DNA of 64,000 bases from assembly GCF_014284255.1 (NCBI RefSeq), contig NZ_JACOFV010000008.1:62001-126000 (forward strand), given 5' to 3'. Below, piece by piece: positions 44,477 to 54,548 of this stretch (position 1 is its first letter; every line of letters starts with the position of its first letter). The notes below the pieces were generated by a model. It saw nothing but the letters and a program-made list of their open reading frames with translations, had not been told where the DNA came from and searched no databases. Both the position numbers and the translations under genes were made by a program. This DNA comes from Cognatundibacterium jejuense. GTDB taxonomy: Bacteria; Pseudomonadota; Gammaproteobacteria; Burkholderiales; Burkholderiaceae_D.

Positions 44477-44737
44477 CAGCGTCTGGTTAGCGCGACGAGT
44501 TGAAGTAATATTCATTGAAACTCACTGAAACGCGCATCAGGTGACTGTTTTTATTGTCAAAAAAAGAAATTTTACAGCACAGTCTCCGTGTGAAATGGCA
44601 GTACGAACTGTTTGACTGGTACACTAGCACTCCGCGCATTTACAATTCGTAATATAAATGGTGGCCGAAACGCTTTACCGGCAGTGCATTTATCACATTC
44701 ACCGCTTGCCGGATCAAATTGGTAATAAAAAACATAT

Positions 44738-46171
44738 ATGCAAGAACGCTCAAGAAAAATCCTTGGTAAACCCGCCAACAAAACTGTTGCTCCACATACA
44801 ACAGCGCCTGCCTCGGCTAGATACGCTTCGGCGCCCACTGCGGAAGCACCGGCAATAGAACTCAAACCAGATTCACTCGCGTTTAGTCTGATTGGCGCGG
44901 CACAAGCGGTTGCCTATGTGCTGGAAGGGACTGCCTTACCACAGGCTTTAGCGAAAGTGTTTACCCAGACCAATGCGCTGCCACAAGCGCGCGGCGCGAT
45001 TCAGGATATTTCTTACCGTACGATGCGTCAGGTCGGCAGGGTTGATGCCTTACTTAAGGCGATGACGAATAAAGCACCGGAGCCAGCACTGTTATATGGT
45101 TTGCTGTGTTGTGCACTGACCTTATTGGTCAACAAAGAAGATGAAACAGCACCATACGAAGATTTTGTCGTGGTTGACCAGGCAGTGACTGCCGCCACGT
45201 CCAGCCCGCATATGGTGTTCGCCAAAGGTATGGTGAATGCCGTTTTACGCCGCTTCTTGCGCGAAAAAGATGAATTATTAAAGCTGGTTATGAAACAGCC
45301 GGCTGCTGTCTGGAATTATCCACAATGGTGGGTAGATCAGACCAAAGCCGCCTACCCGGAAGACTGGCAAGCAATTTTGACCACGGGCAATCACGCTCCT
45401 CCATTAACGCTAAGGGTCAACCGCCGCTTGAGTACCGCGGCAGCGTATCTGGAGCGTTTGGCTGCGGAACAGATAGAAGCGACGCAAATTGGGCCGTATG
45501 CCGTGCGTTTAGCAAAGCCAATACCAGTGACGAGTATTCCCGGCTTTGAAGAAGGTATGGTATCGGTACAGGATGCGGCCGCACAATTAGCCGGGCCGTT
45601 ACTGGACGTGCAAGCAGGCATGCGAGTATTGGATGCGTGTGCAGCACCTGGTGGTAAGACCTGCCATCTTTTGGAGTTGGCGGACTTAGATTTGCTGGCA
45701 CTCGAAATTGACGCAGCACGGATACAAAGAATTAATGAAAATCTGCAACGCCTGAAATTTACCGCAGATATCAAGCAAGGTGATGCGACCCGTTCCGGTT
45801 GGTGGGACAACAAACCCTTCGACCGGATTCTGGCTGATGTGCCATGTACCGCCTCCGGCGTGGTACGTCGCCACCCTGACAGCCGTTGGCTGCGTCGCAA
45901 AACAGACACCGCTCAATTGGCAGCGTTGTCATCGCGCATTCTTGACAATCTGTGGCGCATGTTAGCTCCGGGTGGAAAAATGTTGATGGTCACCTGCTCA
46001 ATTTGGCCGCAAGAGTCTGAGAAACAAGCCGCCGCTTTTGTAGAAAAACATGGCGCGATCCGCTTAGATGCCCCCGGACAATTATTGCCAACCATGGCCA
46101 ATTCGTCCGATGCAAACAACGAACATGACGGTTTGTTCTACGCCTTGTTCCAAAAACCCGAGCAAAGCTAA
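44738..46171 (+). CDS. rsmB: 16S rRNA (cytosine-967 C5)-methyltransferase RsmB
   Basis: A 477-residue protein with an N-terminal NusB-like domain (about residues 45-190, SLIGAAQAVAYVLEG...) and a SAM-dependent methyltransferase domain. The conserved ACAAPGGKTCHLLEL, the PCTASGVVRRHPDSRWLR segment with the catalytic Cys, and CSIWPQESEKQ (second Cys) match RsmB. It methylates C967 of 16S rRNA. The start at ATG 44738 leaves a longer, Ala/Pro-rich N-terminus than usual; a start further in is possible. Confidence 0.93.
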   Translation: MQERSRKILGKPANKTVAPHTTAPASARYASAPTAEAPAIELKPDSLAFSLIGAAQAVAYVLEGTALPQALAKVFTQTNALPQARGAIQDISYRTMRQVGRVDALLKAMTNKAPEPALLYGLLCCALTLLVNKEDETAPYEDFVVVDQAVTAATSSPHMVFAKGMVNAVLRRFLREKDELLKLVMKQPAAVWNYPQWWVDQTKAAYPEDWQAILTTGNHAPPLTLRVNRRLSTAAAYLERLAAEQIEATQIGPYAVRLAKPIPVTSIPGFEEGMVSVQDAAAQLAGPLLDVQAGMRVLDACAAPGGKTCHLLELADLDLLALEIDAARIQRINENLQRLKFTADIKQGDATRSGWWDNKPFDRILADVPCTASGVVRRHPDSRWLRRKTDTAQLAALSSRILDNLWRMLAPGGKMLMVTCSIWPQESEKQAAAFVEKHGAIRLDAPGQLLPTMANSSDANNEHDGLFYALFQKPEQS

Positions 46172-46280
46172 CTAAATTGAGAGCTTCACGTTATCATTAG
46201 AACTAATGCAAAACTGTTTCATTAAAGCATGGTGAAGACATCCCATCAAACGACGAATCAGTTTCGCCAAAGTCCATTTT

Positions 46281-46895
46281 GTGACTCCCGAACATATTTT
46301 AGATTGCATGCTCCTTCGACTGATCGCACCGCTACGCCAATTGATGCTGACATTATTGTTAGCATTAATGGCTATGCTCATTGCTCCCACAGTACATGCG
46401 ACCGAAGCAGAAGTGACCGCTGCCAAACTAGAAACAACGGATGAAGGTTATCGTATATCCGCAAGTTTTTCCTTTGAACTGAGTCGCGGACTGGTCGATG
46501 CAATTTCAAAAGAAATTCCGCTGTCTTTTACAACAGAAGTAGAAATGACCAGGCCGCGTTGGTATTGGTTTGATGAAAAAACCATACGTTCGACGCAAAC
46601 CGTCAGAATTGCCTACAATCCCTGGACCAGAAATTACACTGCAACCATCAATAATGGGCTGCAGCAAAACTTCCCGACGCTAGAAGACGCGCTAGCCTTA
46701 GTGCTTCGGCCACGGCGCTGGATTGTGGCGGAAAAAGGTAGTCTGACCCCCGGCGCAGTTTATAACGTGGGCATCAAACTAAAGCTGGATCTCAGCTATC
46801 TGCCTAAAACCTTCCTGATTACATCACTCAACGATAGTGACTGGCGCTTCTCCTCTGACTGGAAACGCTTTACTTTCAAGGTCGAAGAAAAGTGA
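46281..46895 (+). CDS. DUF4390 exported protein
   Basis: A 204-residue protein, or 195 if it starts at ATG 46308, which would put a signal peptide first (LRQLMLTLLLALMAMLIAPT, cleavage after HA). The mature domain with RPRWYWFDEKTIRSTQTVRI is the DUF4390 pattern. It always sits before the NtrY-type kinase gene in this group, overlapping it by 4 bp, and may act as an extracytoplasmic sensor partner; that role is inferred. Confidence 0.8.
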   Translation: MTPEHILDCMLLRLIAPLRQLMLTLLLALMAMLIAPTVHATEAEVTAAKLETTDEGYRISASFSFELSRGLVDAISKEIPLSFTTEVEMTRPRWYWFDEKTIRSTQTVRIAYNPWTRNYTATINNGLQQNFPTLEDALALVLRPRRWIVAEKGSLTPGAVYNVGIKLKLDLSYLPKTFLITSLNDSDWRFSSDWKRFTFKVEEK

Positions 46896-49246
46896 CAAAA
46901 TTTTTGCGGTATGCCTTAATTATTGGCGGTGCTCTGATGAGCATCTTGCTTTTTTTACTCACTACTGCCGCAGACAATTCAACGCGCTTTGAACATTACT
47001 ATGGCTGGCTGTTAGGCGCCAATGCCCTGGTGGCTTTCGCTTTGCTGATCCTGATCGCCACTTTGTTAGGGCGGCTGTTCAATCGCTTCCGCAATCGTGA
47101 ATTTGGCTCACGACTCATGACTCGTCTCGTATTATTGTTTGCGCTGGTGGGTATTTTGCCGGGCACAGTTATCTACGTGGTTTCAGTCACGTTTGTATCC
47201 AAATCAATTGAATCCTGGTTTGACGTCAAAGTCGAATCGGCTCTCGATTCTGGTAAAAATCTGGGGTTAAGCGCACTCGATTTCCTGCTGGCCGATTTGA
47301 AAAGCAAAGCCCGTGATATGACGAGCGAATTAAACTCGCCGTCAAGCTCATCTGCTTTGCAATTGTCACACCTGCGTGAACGTGCGGGCGTTCAGGAAGC
47401 GTGCATCGTCAATAGCAGAGGCCGCCTGATCGCCGCTGCGAACCAGAATTTTGATCGCTTAGTGCCAGAGTTACCAACCGCCGATATGATCAGGCAAGCG
47501 CGCAGTTCGCGTATCTACGCAGCGACCGATGAACAAATCAGCGATACAGGAACAGATAACGTAGCAACAGACGCCGCCACCAATGGTGCCAAACGTCCGG
47601 TATTAGCGCAGGAACCCAAAAAAATCCTGCGCTCACGCGTCGTGATACAACTTGAAGGCGTCGATACTGGCCTGTCTCTGCAGCGTGAAACTTATTTCCT
47701 GCAATTGATACAACCAGTACCGGCCAACATTGCCATGCACGCCGAGGCGCTACGTAACGCCTCGAGCGAATATCAAGTCCGCTCTCTGGGTCGTGGCAGC
47801 TTAAAGACCATGTACATCTTTACGCTGACGCTGACCTTATTGCTGGCGATCTTTGCTGCGATTACCAGCGCGTTTCTGATCTCCGGACAACTGGCGCGTC
47901 CCTTATTGTTGCTGGCGGAAGGCACGAAGGCGGTCACTGAGGGCAATTTCTCACCACGACCTATCGTTGCCAGTTCCGATGAGTTAGGCAGCCTGACGCA
48001 GTCATTTAATACCATGACGCGACAACTATTCGATGCGCGTGCGGCAGTAGAAAAAAACCGCAATGAACTGGAAAACGCCAAAGCCTATCTGGAATCCGTA
48101 TTGGCAAACATGTCGGCAGGTGTGATGGTATTAGATCAAGCCGGACATCTGGTCACTTGCAATGAATCTGTTGAACGTATTTTGCAACGCCCCCTAGAGA
48201 CTGAAATCGGCAAAGCGCTTGGTGAAATCGCCGGAATGACTGAATTTGCGACCGAAATTGACAAGGCTTTTTCCGAACAACATGCACAATCGGCAGCAGG
48301 CGGCAAAGACGAACACGAACAACATTGGCAACAACAAATCGAAGTTCCACGCCCGGATGCCGTCGCGACACAGGCACCAGCCTTCGATGCCATGCCGAAT
48401 GATGAAAAATCCAGCATCACTTTACTGGCGCGCGGCTCGCACTTACCGGTAGGTTCTGGTAATGGCTATGTGATCGTGTTCGATGACATCAGCAATATTA
48501 TTTCGGCTCAGCGGTCGATTGCGTGGGGTGAAGTGGCACGGCGTTTAGCGCATGAAATTAAAAATCCGCTGACACCTATCCAATTATCGGCAGAACGTTT
48601 GCAAATGAAATTGCAAGATAAGCTCAGTGAGACTGACGTCGCGATATTAAATAAGAGCACCACCACCATCGTCAATCAAGTAGCATCAATGAAGCGCATG
48701 GTCGATGATTTCCGTGATTACGCCAAGACGCCGCCTGCCGTTTTGTCCGAACTGAATCTGGGTGGTCTGATTGATGAAGTTTTACATCTTTATCTGGCTG
48801 GGGACGACCGCGATATCATACGACTCAATATGGCGCCTGATCTGCCAAAAATTATGGGGGATGCCACACAATTACGGCAGGTAATACATAATTTGCTACA
48901 AAATGCCCAAGACGCAGTGGCTGACAACCCGCATACTGGTGCTGCGCCGCGTATCGACGTCATTACCGAGGTGGTACGGTATAACACGAAAGGGAATGAT
49001 GTACAGTCAGCAGTAAGATTGTCTATCGTTGATAATGGCCCGGGATTTTCCAAGAAAATTCTGTCAAGAGCATTTGAACCATATGCAACATCGAAGCCAA
49101 AAGGTACAGGTTTAGGTCTGGCTATGGTCAAAAAAATCATTGATGAACATGGCGGTAGAATTGATATTCAAAATCGTAGTGATACAAACGGTGCAAAAGT
49201 AGCGATTTTGCTGTTAAAGTTAGCACCGGAATCAAAAGCAGTTTGA
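46892..49246 (+). CDS. ntrY: Nitrogen-regulation-type sensor histidine kinase NtrY
   Basis: A 784-residue membrane kinase. Several N-terminal transmembrane segments (about residues 5-105) precede a periplasmic region, another segment (about 308-332), HAMP (GQLARPLLLLAEGTKAVTEG...), PAS (about 395-470), HisKA with the active His in RRLAHEIKNPLTPIQLSAE, and HATPase (NLLQNAQDAVA, DNGPGFSKKILSRAF, GTGLGLAMVKKI). The order rsmB-DUF4390-ntrY-ntrX is typical of Burkholderiales. It probably phosphorylates the next gene product; the signal in this group is not settled (nitrogen or redox). Confidence 0.9.
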   Translation: MTKFLRYALIIGGALMSILLFLLTTAADNSTRFEHYYGWLLGANALVAFALLILIATLLGRLFNRFRNREFGSRLMTRLVLLFALVGILPGTVIYVVSVTFVSKSIESWFDVKVESALDSGKNLGLSALDFLLADLKSKARDMTSELNSPSSSSALQLSHLRERAGVQEACIVNSRGRLIAAANQNFDRLVPELPTADMIRQARSSRIYAATDEQISDTGTDNVATDAATNGAKRPVLAQEPKKILRSRVVIQLEGVDTGLSLQRETYFLQLIQPVPANIAMHAEALRNASSEYQVRSLGRGSLKTMYIFTLTLTLLLAIFAAITSAFLISGQLARPLLLLAEGTKAVTEGNFSPRPIVASSDELGSLTQSFNTMTRQLFDARAAVEKNRNELENAKAYLESVLANMSAGVMVLDQAGHLVTCNESVERILQRPLETEIGKALGEIAGMTEFATEIDKAFSEQHAQSAAGGKDEHEQHWQQQIEVPRPDAVATQAPAFDAMPNDEKSSITLLARGSHLPVGSGNGYVIVFDDISNIISAQRSIAWGEVARRLAHEIKNPLTPIQLSAERLQMKLQDKLSETDVAILNKSTTTIVNQVASMKRMVDDFRDYAKTPPAVLSELNLGGLIDEVLHLYLAGDDRDIIRLNMAPDLPKIMGDATQLRQVIHNLLQNAQDAVADNPHTGAAPRIDVITEVVRYNTKGNDVQSAVRLSIVDNGPGFSKKILSRAFEPYATSKPKGTGLGLAMVKKIIDEHGGRIDIQNRSDTNGAKVAILLLKLAPESKAV

Positions 49247-49330
49247 GCGTGCAGGTATTCACCTGACATCTTCGCAGAAAGATGCAGGTATAAAAAGGTA
49301 AAATCATAGGGGCGGTAATAGGGTAAATTT

Positions 49331-50053
49331 ATGGCAAATATTCTGGTCGTAGATGATGAAATGGGAATCCGGGAATTACTTTCGGAAATCCTGGGAGATG
49401 AAGGGCATGTGGTTCAACTTGCTGAAAATGCTCAGCAAGCACGTCTCGCGCGTCAAGAAGCAAAACCTGATCTGGTGCTATTAGATATCTGGATGCCAGA
49501 CACAGATGGTGTAACGCTGCTCAAAGAATGGCAACGCGATGGTCTGCTGACCATGCCTGTCATTATGATGTCAGGTCACGCCACGATTGATACTGCAGTC
49601 GAAGCAACTCGTATTGGTGCACTGAACTTTTTAGAAAAGCCTATCGCTTTACAAAAACTGTTAAAAGCCGTACAGCAGGGTTTGACCCGGACACCGGAAA
49701 CAAATCGTCCTGCAGTACCGCCGTTGCGCGTTATCAGCAGCGATCACGGCAACAACGTGAACAATGCACATAACTTGCAATCAGCGAACAGCAATTTTGA
49801 AAATCGTTCTTTCAACGTGGCTCAGGTAGCGGCGCCAGCGCCAGTGAATCAATTTGCCAGTTTGTCATTTGACTTACCTCTGCGCGAAGCCAGAGATGCC
49901 TTCGAAAGAATATATTTCGAATACCATCTGAATCGCGAAAGCGGCAGCATGACACGGGTGGCGGAAAAAACTGGTCTGGAACGCACACACTTGTATCGCA
50001 AATTGAAGCAATTGGGTGTTGAGTCCGTGAAATACGCGAAGCGCGGCGAATAA
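49331..50053 (+). CDS. ntrX: NtrX-like response regulator without AAA+ domain
   Basis: A 240-residue regulator: an N-terminal receiver with the phospho-acceptor Asp in LVLLDIWMPD and the conserved Lys in FLEKPIALQKL, a linker (about 125-185), and a Fis-type helix-turn-helix (REARDAFERIYFEYHLNRES, GLERTHLYRKLKQLGVE). The central sigma-54-activating AAA+ domain of classical NtrX is absent. It should therefore bind DNA but not activate sigma-54 promoters by itself. It follows the kinase gene by 84 bp. Confidence 0.85.
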   Translation: MANILVVDDEMGIRELLSEILGDEGHVVQLAENAQQARLARQEAKPDLVLLDIWMPDTDGVTLLKEWQRDGLLTMPVIMMSGHATIDTAVEATRIGALNFLEKPIALQKLLKAVQQGLTRTPETNRPAVPPLRVISSDHGNNVNNAHNLQSANSNFENRSFNVAQVAAPAPVNQFASLSFDLPLREARDAFERIYFEYHLNRESGSMTRVAEKTGLERTHLYRKLKQLGVESVKYAKRGE

Positions 50054-50085
50054 ACGTCCGCTTTATACATCCGTTTTCAACGTCC

Positions 50086-50466
50086 ATGTCTGAACGCCTA
50101 CCGCTGACCATCGTCAGCGGGGCTGATTACGCGCAAAGAGAAGCAGTGATTGCAGAAGCAAGCGCCGCTTTTCTGGCTGCGCAGCCCGCTAATGCAAAGA
50201 TTGCTGCAATTCTCGAAGGATTGCCATCGGGCAATTTTCTACTTCCTACTTCGCCACAAGTTTTCGTGCACCGGATTGCACCCGGTTGTTTTTGTTGCAT
50301 TGGTAATCTCACCATGCGCGTGACCCTAAATCGGGTACTCAGGCAAAAAATACAACATCTGTATCTCAGCGTTGCCAGCACGGAACATCTGGACAACATA
50401 CGCCAGACCTTAAAACTTCCCCCTTACGATCAGTTGCTACTGGAAGTATCGTTTATTTGCTTGTAG
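50086..50466 (+). CDS. COG0523-related GTPase fragment-like protein
   Basis: A 126-residue protein with the central GCFCCIGNLTMRVTLNRVLR motif of COG0523/CobW metal-chaperone GTPases (GCxCC). The N-terminus TIVSGADYAQREAV, however, lacks the GxxGxGK P-loop, and the C-terminal half is absent. It occurs in several Burkholderiales after ntrX as a short conserved gene. A GTP-independent remnant function is possible; a real role is not known. Confidence 0.55.
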   Translation: MSERLPLTIVSGADYAQREAVIAEASAAFLAAQPANAKIAAILEGLPSGNFLLPTSPQVFVHRIAPGCFCCIGNLTMRVTLNRVLRQKIQHLYLSVASTEHLDNIRQTLKLPPYDQLLLEVSFICL

Positions 50467-50639
50467 ACTAAAGACCGACACTGGTTCTGCCGTTACTACA
50501 GGCAAGACGAAAGAAAACATGCCAGTCGTCCATCGCTCTTTAGTGCCGTTTAGTTGCATAACACTTGAAATCCGCTGCCGTTAGCACCATGTCCGGTTCA
50601 ATCGGGGAAGTTTTTCCTCAAGCCAGAAAGGATGCAAAA

Positions 50640-50897
50640 ATGAATCTCATCTACAACAGCGAAAATTTCAGCGTCGTTGAGTATGGCGCAGACGCTGATC
50701 ACGAAGCCCTGCGCTTTGGCGGCTACGAAATCACCGATAAGTCCGTTCATCGTGAATGGTTTATTGCCGGTGCGAGAGCAATCGACTTTCGCCATGACGT
50801 CACACAACTGATTGCGAGCGAACCCAGCGTCGAAGAAATCGACGAATTTCTCGGTCAATATGACGCGTCGATGGCACAAAACGTCTATTTTCATTAA
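50640..50897 (+). CDS. DUF3567 family protein
   Basis: An 85-residue protein starting MNLIYNSENFSVVEYGADAD, the DUF3567 pattern confined to betaproteobacteria. The start is ATG 50640 behind AGAAAGGA; an in-frame extension to 50565 is not conserved. Small cytoplasmic alpha/beta protein; function unknown. Confidence 0.82.
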   Translation: MNLIYNSENFSVVEYGADADHEALRFGGYEITDKSVHREWFIAGARAIDFRHDVTQLIASEPSVEEIDEFLGQYDASMAQNVYFH

Positions 50898-51042
50898 ATC
50901 GATAAGCGAGTAGCCCGCATTTCAGCCATTCATTGTTACAGGCAATATTGCTAGTCAAATACGCAGCATCAGTGTTCATATATGGCGCTGACATGGCAAG
51001 CTGCTATCGTGGGTTCATTACCCGAAAAGGCTTGCCATAACT

Positions 51043-51930
51043 ATGAATACGAACATGAATTGGCTGGAAAGTTTGCGTCGACTGACACCGGCAGATAAGG
51101 CAGTTTTAATCACGGTGACGACAGTGCGGGGTTCAACCCCGCGCGGGGCAGGCACGCGCATGCTAGTCACCGCCAATAATCAATACGACACCATAGGCGG
51201 CGGCCATCTGGAATGGAAAGCCATCGCCAGCGCCCGTTTGTGGCTGGCAGAAGCTACTACGGTCAATGAAGAACCGCGACATATAGACCTGTCATTGGGC
51301 CCCAGTCTGGGTCAGTGTTGTGGCGGTGCACTGAGTCTCTGTCTGGAACGTGTCGATTGCTGGAGTTATGCAGACTGGCAAAACAAATTACTGACTTTTC
51401 AACAAGAACAAGCCAATTTACCGCATTTATATCTGTTTGGTGCGGGCCACGTAGGCGCTGCTCTTGTGAATATTTTGCAACAAGTGCCTTGTCGCATCAC
51501 CTGGGTTGATGAGCGTGACCATTTGTTCCCGACTGACTTACCTGCCAACATCAGTACCGAAGCCACCGACACCCCGGAAGCCGTCATTGCCAACGCTGAT
51601 AAAGGTGCGTATTTTCTGGTCATGACGCATCACCATGGGCTCGACCTCATCCTCAGTGAACATATTTTGCGCCAACCAGATGTTGCCTGGTTTGGCCTGA
51701 TTGGTTCCAAAACCAAACGGGCGCGCTTTGAAAACCGTCTGCAAGAACGTGGGATAAGCCAAGCACATTTAGAATCAATGGTGTGTCCGATAGGTATTCA
51801 TGGCATCAATGGTAAGGAACCCGGCGTGATTGCCGTTGCGGTCGCTGCGCAATTATTGCAACTCTGGGCGAAGCCCCCTACACTCTCTGCCATCTCAACA
51901 CCAACAATAAAAAGTGAAGTAAAACTATGA
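51043..51930 (+). CDS. xdhC: Xanthine dehydrogenase accessory protein XdhC
   Basis: A 295-residue XdhC-family protein: the N-terminal TTVRGSTPRGAGTRMLVT and GGGHLEWKA segments, the LGQCCGGALSLCLER cysteine motif, and a C-terminal Rossmann domain (LFGAGHVGAALV). XdhC loads the molybdenum cofactor, after sulfuration, into xanthine dehydrogenase. xdhA and xdhB are not in the window. It overlaps add by 4 bp, so purine catabolism genes are expressed together. Confidence 0.92.
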   Translation: MNTNMNWLESLRRLTPADKAVLITVTTVRGSTPRGAGTRMLVTANNQYDTIGGGHLEWKAIASARLWLAEATTVNEEPRHIDLSLGPSLGQCCGGALSLCLERVDCWSYADWQNKLLTFQQEQANLPHLYLFGAGHVGAALVNILQQVPCRITWVDERDHLFPTDLPANISTEATDTPEAVIANADKGAYFLVMTHHHGLDLILSEHILRQPDVAWFGLIGSKTKRARFENRLQERGISQAHLESMVCPIGIHGINGKEPGVIAVAVAAQLLQLWAKPPTLSAISTPTIKSEVKL

Positions 51931-52955
51931 GCACCTCTTTGCACGATTTCATTCAACACTTACCAAAAGCGGAACTCCATTTGCACATCGAAGGATCACT
52001 CGAACCTGAGATGATGTTCGAGCTGGCCAAAAAAAACCAGGTCAGCCTGCCCTACGCCAGCGTTGAAGAAGTCCGTGCGGCTTACGATTTTGCTGACTTG
52101 CAATCATTTTTGGATTTGTATTATGCGGGTGCAGCGGTGCTGCAAACCGAGCAGGATTTTTTTGACTTGACCCACGCTTATATTCAACGTGCTTTGGCCG
52201 ATCAGGTACGCCATGTAGAGTTATTTTTTGATCCACAAACGCATACTGCGCGTGGCATTGCGATAGCAACCGTATTTGCCGGTATTGCACGTGCCTTGCG
52301 TGAAGCCAAAGCACAACATGGCTTTTCTGGCACCATGATTATGTGCTTCCTGCGTCATCTGAGTGAAGAAGACGCGATTGCCACGCTGGAAGCGGCGCTG
52401 CCTTTGCGCGATGCCTATGCAGATGTCTGGATAGGCGTTGGCTTAGACTCGGCCGAAGTCGGCAATCCCCCAGAAAAATTCACGCACGTATTTACGTTGG
52501 CGCAAGCCATGGGTCTGCATCTGGTTGCCCATGCCGGCGAAGAAGGTCCACCAGCCTATATTCATGGCGCCTTAGATGTCTTGCAAGTAGAACGTATCGA
52601 CCACGGTGTACGCGCTGAAGAAGATGCAGCATTGATGCAGCGCTTGCAGCAGACCCGCATGCCGCTGACGGTCTGCCCTTTGTCCAACCTCAAGTTATGC
52701 GTGGTTAAAGATTTACGAGAACACAATCTGGCACGTATGTTGCGCGATGGTTTGTGTGTAACGATTAATTCGGATGATCCTGCGTATTTTGGTGGCTACA
52801 TGAATACCAATTTCATCGCTACCGCCGATGCGCTCGATTTGAGCAAAGCAGAATTAGTGCAACTGGCACGCAACAGCTTTGAAGCTGCTTTTGTTTCTGA
52901 TGAGCAAAAACAAGTCTGGTTTGATGAACTTGATCTGTATCTGAAAAACGCCTGA
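51927..52955 (+). CDS. add: Adenosine deaminase
   Basis: A 342-residue amidohydrolase. Zinc ligands: LHLHIEGSLEPEMM near residue 20, HAGEEGPPAYIHGAL, the catalytic IDHGVRAEED and SDDPAYFGGYM near residue 288, all in the order of adenosine deaminases (some relatives deaminate adenine; the sequence GxLEPE... is shared). Converts adenosine to inosine, feeding the xanthine and urate pathway. ATG overlaps the xdhC stop (ATGA). Confidence 0.92.
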   Translation: MSTSLHDFIQHLPKAELHLHIEGSLEPEMMFELAKKNQVSLPYASVEEVRAAYDFADLQSFLDLYYAGAAVLQTEQDFFDLTHAYIQRALADQVRHVELFFDPQTHTARGIAIATVFAGIARALREAKAQHGFSGTMIMCFLRHLSEEDAIATLEAALPLRDAYADVWIGVGLDSAEVGNPPEKFTHVFTLAQAMGLHLVAHAGEEGPPAYIHGALDVLQVERIDHGVRAEEDAALMQRLQQTRMPLTVCPLSNLKLCVVKDLREHNLARMLRDGLCVTINSDDPAYFGGYMNTNFIATADALDLSKAELVQLARNSFEAAFVSDEQKQVWFDELDLYLKNA

Positions 52956-52992
52956 TACCTTCCATAGCCTCGTCTCCAAGGGGAGTATCAGC

Positions 52993-53034
52993 AAAAAATG
53001 CCCCGTTATCCTGAGAAGATAAAGGGCATTTTTT
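52993..53034 (+). terminator. Rho-independent terminator of xdhC-add
   Basis: An 11-bp stem, AAAAAATGCCC pairing with GGGCATTTTTT, with a 20-base loop; the T-run is part of the stem. It lies 38 bp after the add stop. Confidence 0.85.
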
Positions 53035-53175
53035 ATTACTCCCTGTAGTATATTTTATTAAAATTTCGTCATCAAACAACCATCCAGTTCAGGTGTAAAG
53101 CTGCTATTCTTTTGCAACGTAGCTAAGCGTATTTCATTCCTTGTAATGTCAACCTGTGGCAAAGAAAGGGCACCC

Positions 53176-54354
53176 GTGGCAAATCCCTTCAATCAATTTT
53201 TTCAACGCTTGTTTGGCACTGAGCAAGAAAGTAAAACAAAGAGCCCGCCAGTTGCTGATTCTGTTACGCCTGAAACTGTACCCGCTGTTGAAAATGTACT
53301 TCCGGTGGTAGTTGAAAATACTTTGCCACCTTTAGCTGTGAATACCACCGTCGTGCCTGCTGCAGCCGCTACTCAAATAGTGGAAATCAATAACGCCACG
53401 CCCTCCACTGAAAAATTACAGATCTGGAAACCTGCGATCCCGATCGATACTTTATTTTTTGACTGGATTATGGGTTACCCCGGCGAAGGCAGTGTCGCTG
53501 ATACGGAACAAAAAGTGCTACAAGCCTTGTATGGTTTGTTGGCCTCCGATCTGAATGATGCGGTGGTCGTGCCGCGTATGCCCTCGGTCATTCCACAACT
53601 GTTGGCCAGCTTACGCAACAAGTCAGTAGCGGTGCATGAATTAACCCGGCTCATCATCAAAGACGTGGTGTTGGTGGGTGAAGTTGTAAATTCCGTTAAT
53701 AGCGCGCTATACAATCCAGCTGATCGCATCAGTAGTCTGGAAAAAGCGGTGATCATGCTAGGTGAAGACGGCTTACGCTTTGTCATCGCCAAAGTCGCTT
53801 TCCGCCCCATCATTAATCTCAGTGCAGGCCCCTACACGCGCCGTGCCGCACCACACCTCTGGTTGCAATCCGAAAAATGCGCATTGGCCTGTCATGCGCT
53901 CAGCGATCACAAAGAAAACAATGGCTACGATGCATTTCAAGCGTTTCTGACTGGCTTGATGAAAAACGTTGGCCTCATCATCGCATTCCGTTTGCTGGAT
54001 CAGGAATGCGAACAACCGAAATTCAGATATTCGGCAGGATTCCAACACGCAATGGCCTCGGTCGCTGCGACATTGTCATACCGGATTGCACAGCGTTGGG
54101 ATTTCCCACCGACTGTGATACAAGCATTGCAGCAACAAGCCGGTGGCAGAAAAGCGGTTGAATGGACGGCTTTAGGACAACTCTTACATGACGCCGACCT
54201 GATTAGCAAAATGCGTGTTCTGGTCAATCAGGCGCAACTTAGTCGCAATGATCAGCAGCTCAAATCCGGCTTGAACCCGACAATGGCAGATTGTTTCGAT
54301 AACCTCAATACCCTGCAAGCATATGAGCTGCGTAACGTCAGCACCAACGGTTAG
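53176..54354 (+). CDS. HDOD-domain signalling protein
   Basis: A 392-residue protein. An Ala/Pro/Val-rich N-terminal part (about residues 15-90) precedes an HDOD domain (about 125-330, VPRMPSVIPQLLASLRNKSV..., VVNSVNSALYNPADRISSLE). HDOD proteins are cyclic-di-GMP or stress-signalling scaffolds without hydrolase activity. The GTG at 53176, with AAAGAAAGGG before it, is preferred to an ATG at 53146. Function in this organism unknown. Confidence 0.8.
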   Translation: MANPFNQFFQRLFGTEQESKTKSPPVADSVTPETVPAVENVLPVVVENTLPPLAVNTTVVPAAAATQIVEINNATPSTEKLQIWKPAIPIDTLFFDWIMGYPGEGSVADTEQKVLQALYGLLASDLNDAVVVPRMPSVIPQLLASLRNKSVAVHELTRLIIKDVVLVGEVVNSVNSALYNPADRISSLEKAVIMLGEDGLRFVIAKVAFRPIINLSAGPYTRRAAPHLWLQSEKCALACHALSDHKENNGYDAFQAFLTGLMKNVGLIIAFRLLDQECEQPKFRYSAGFQHAMASVAATLSYRIAQRWDFPPTVIQALQQQAGGRKAVEWTALGQLLHDADLISKMRVLVNQAQLSRNDQQLKSGLNPTMADCFDNLNTLQAYELRNVSTNG

Positions 54355-54548
54355 ATGAGCGTCAAACAAAAACGTATTTTAAGCATTTGCACATCGACAG
54401 AAATTGATAGAATGCAACGCGGTTATCTAAATCGATAACTGCTACGCGCCACGCTGAACTGGCGCAGCATCATCCGGCAAGCGTTTTTTTTCAAGCCGGA
54501 TCAATTCGATCAATACCATCCGTTGATGGATTTTTTTACAGGTTTGTT

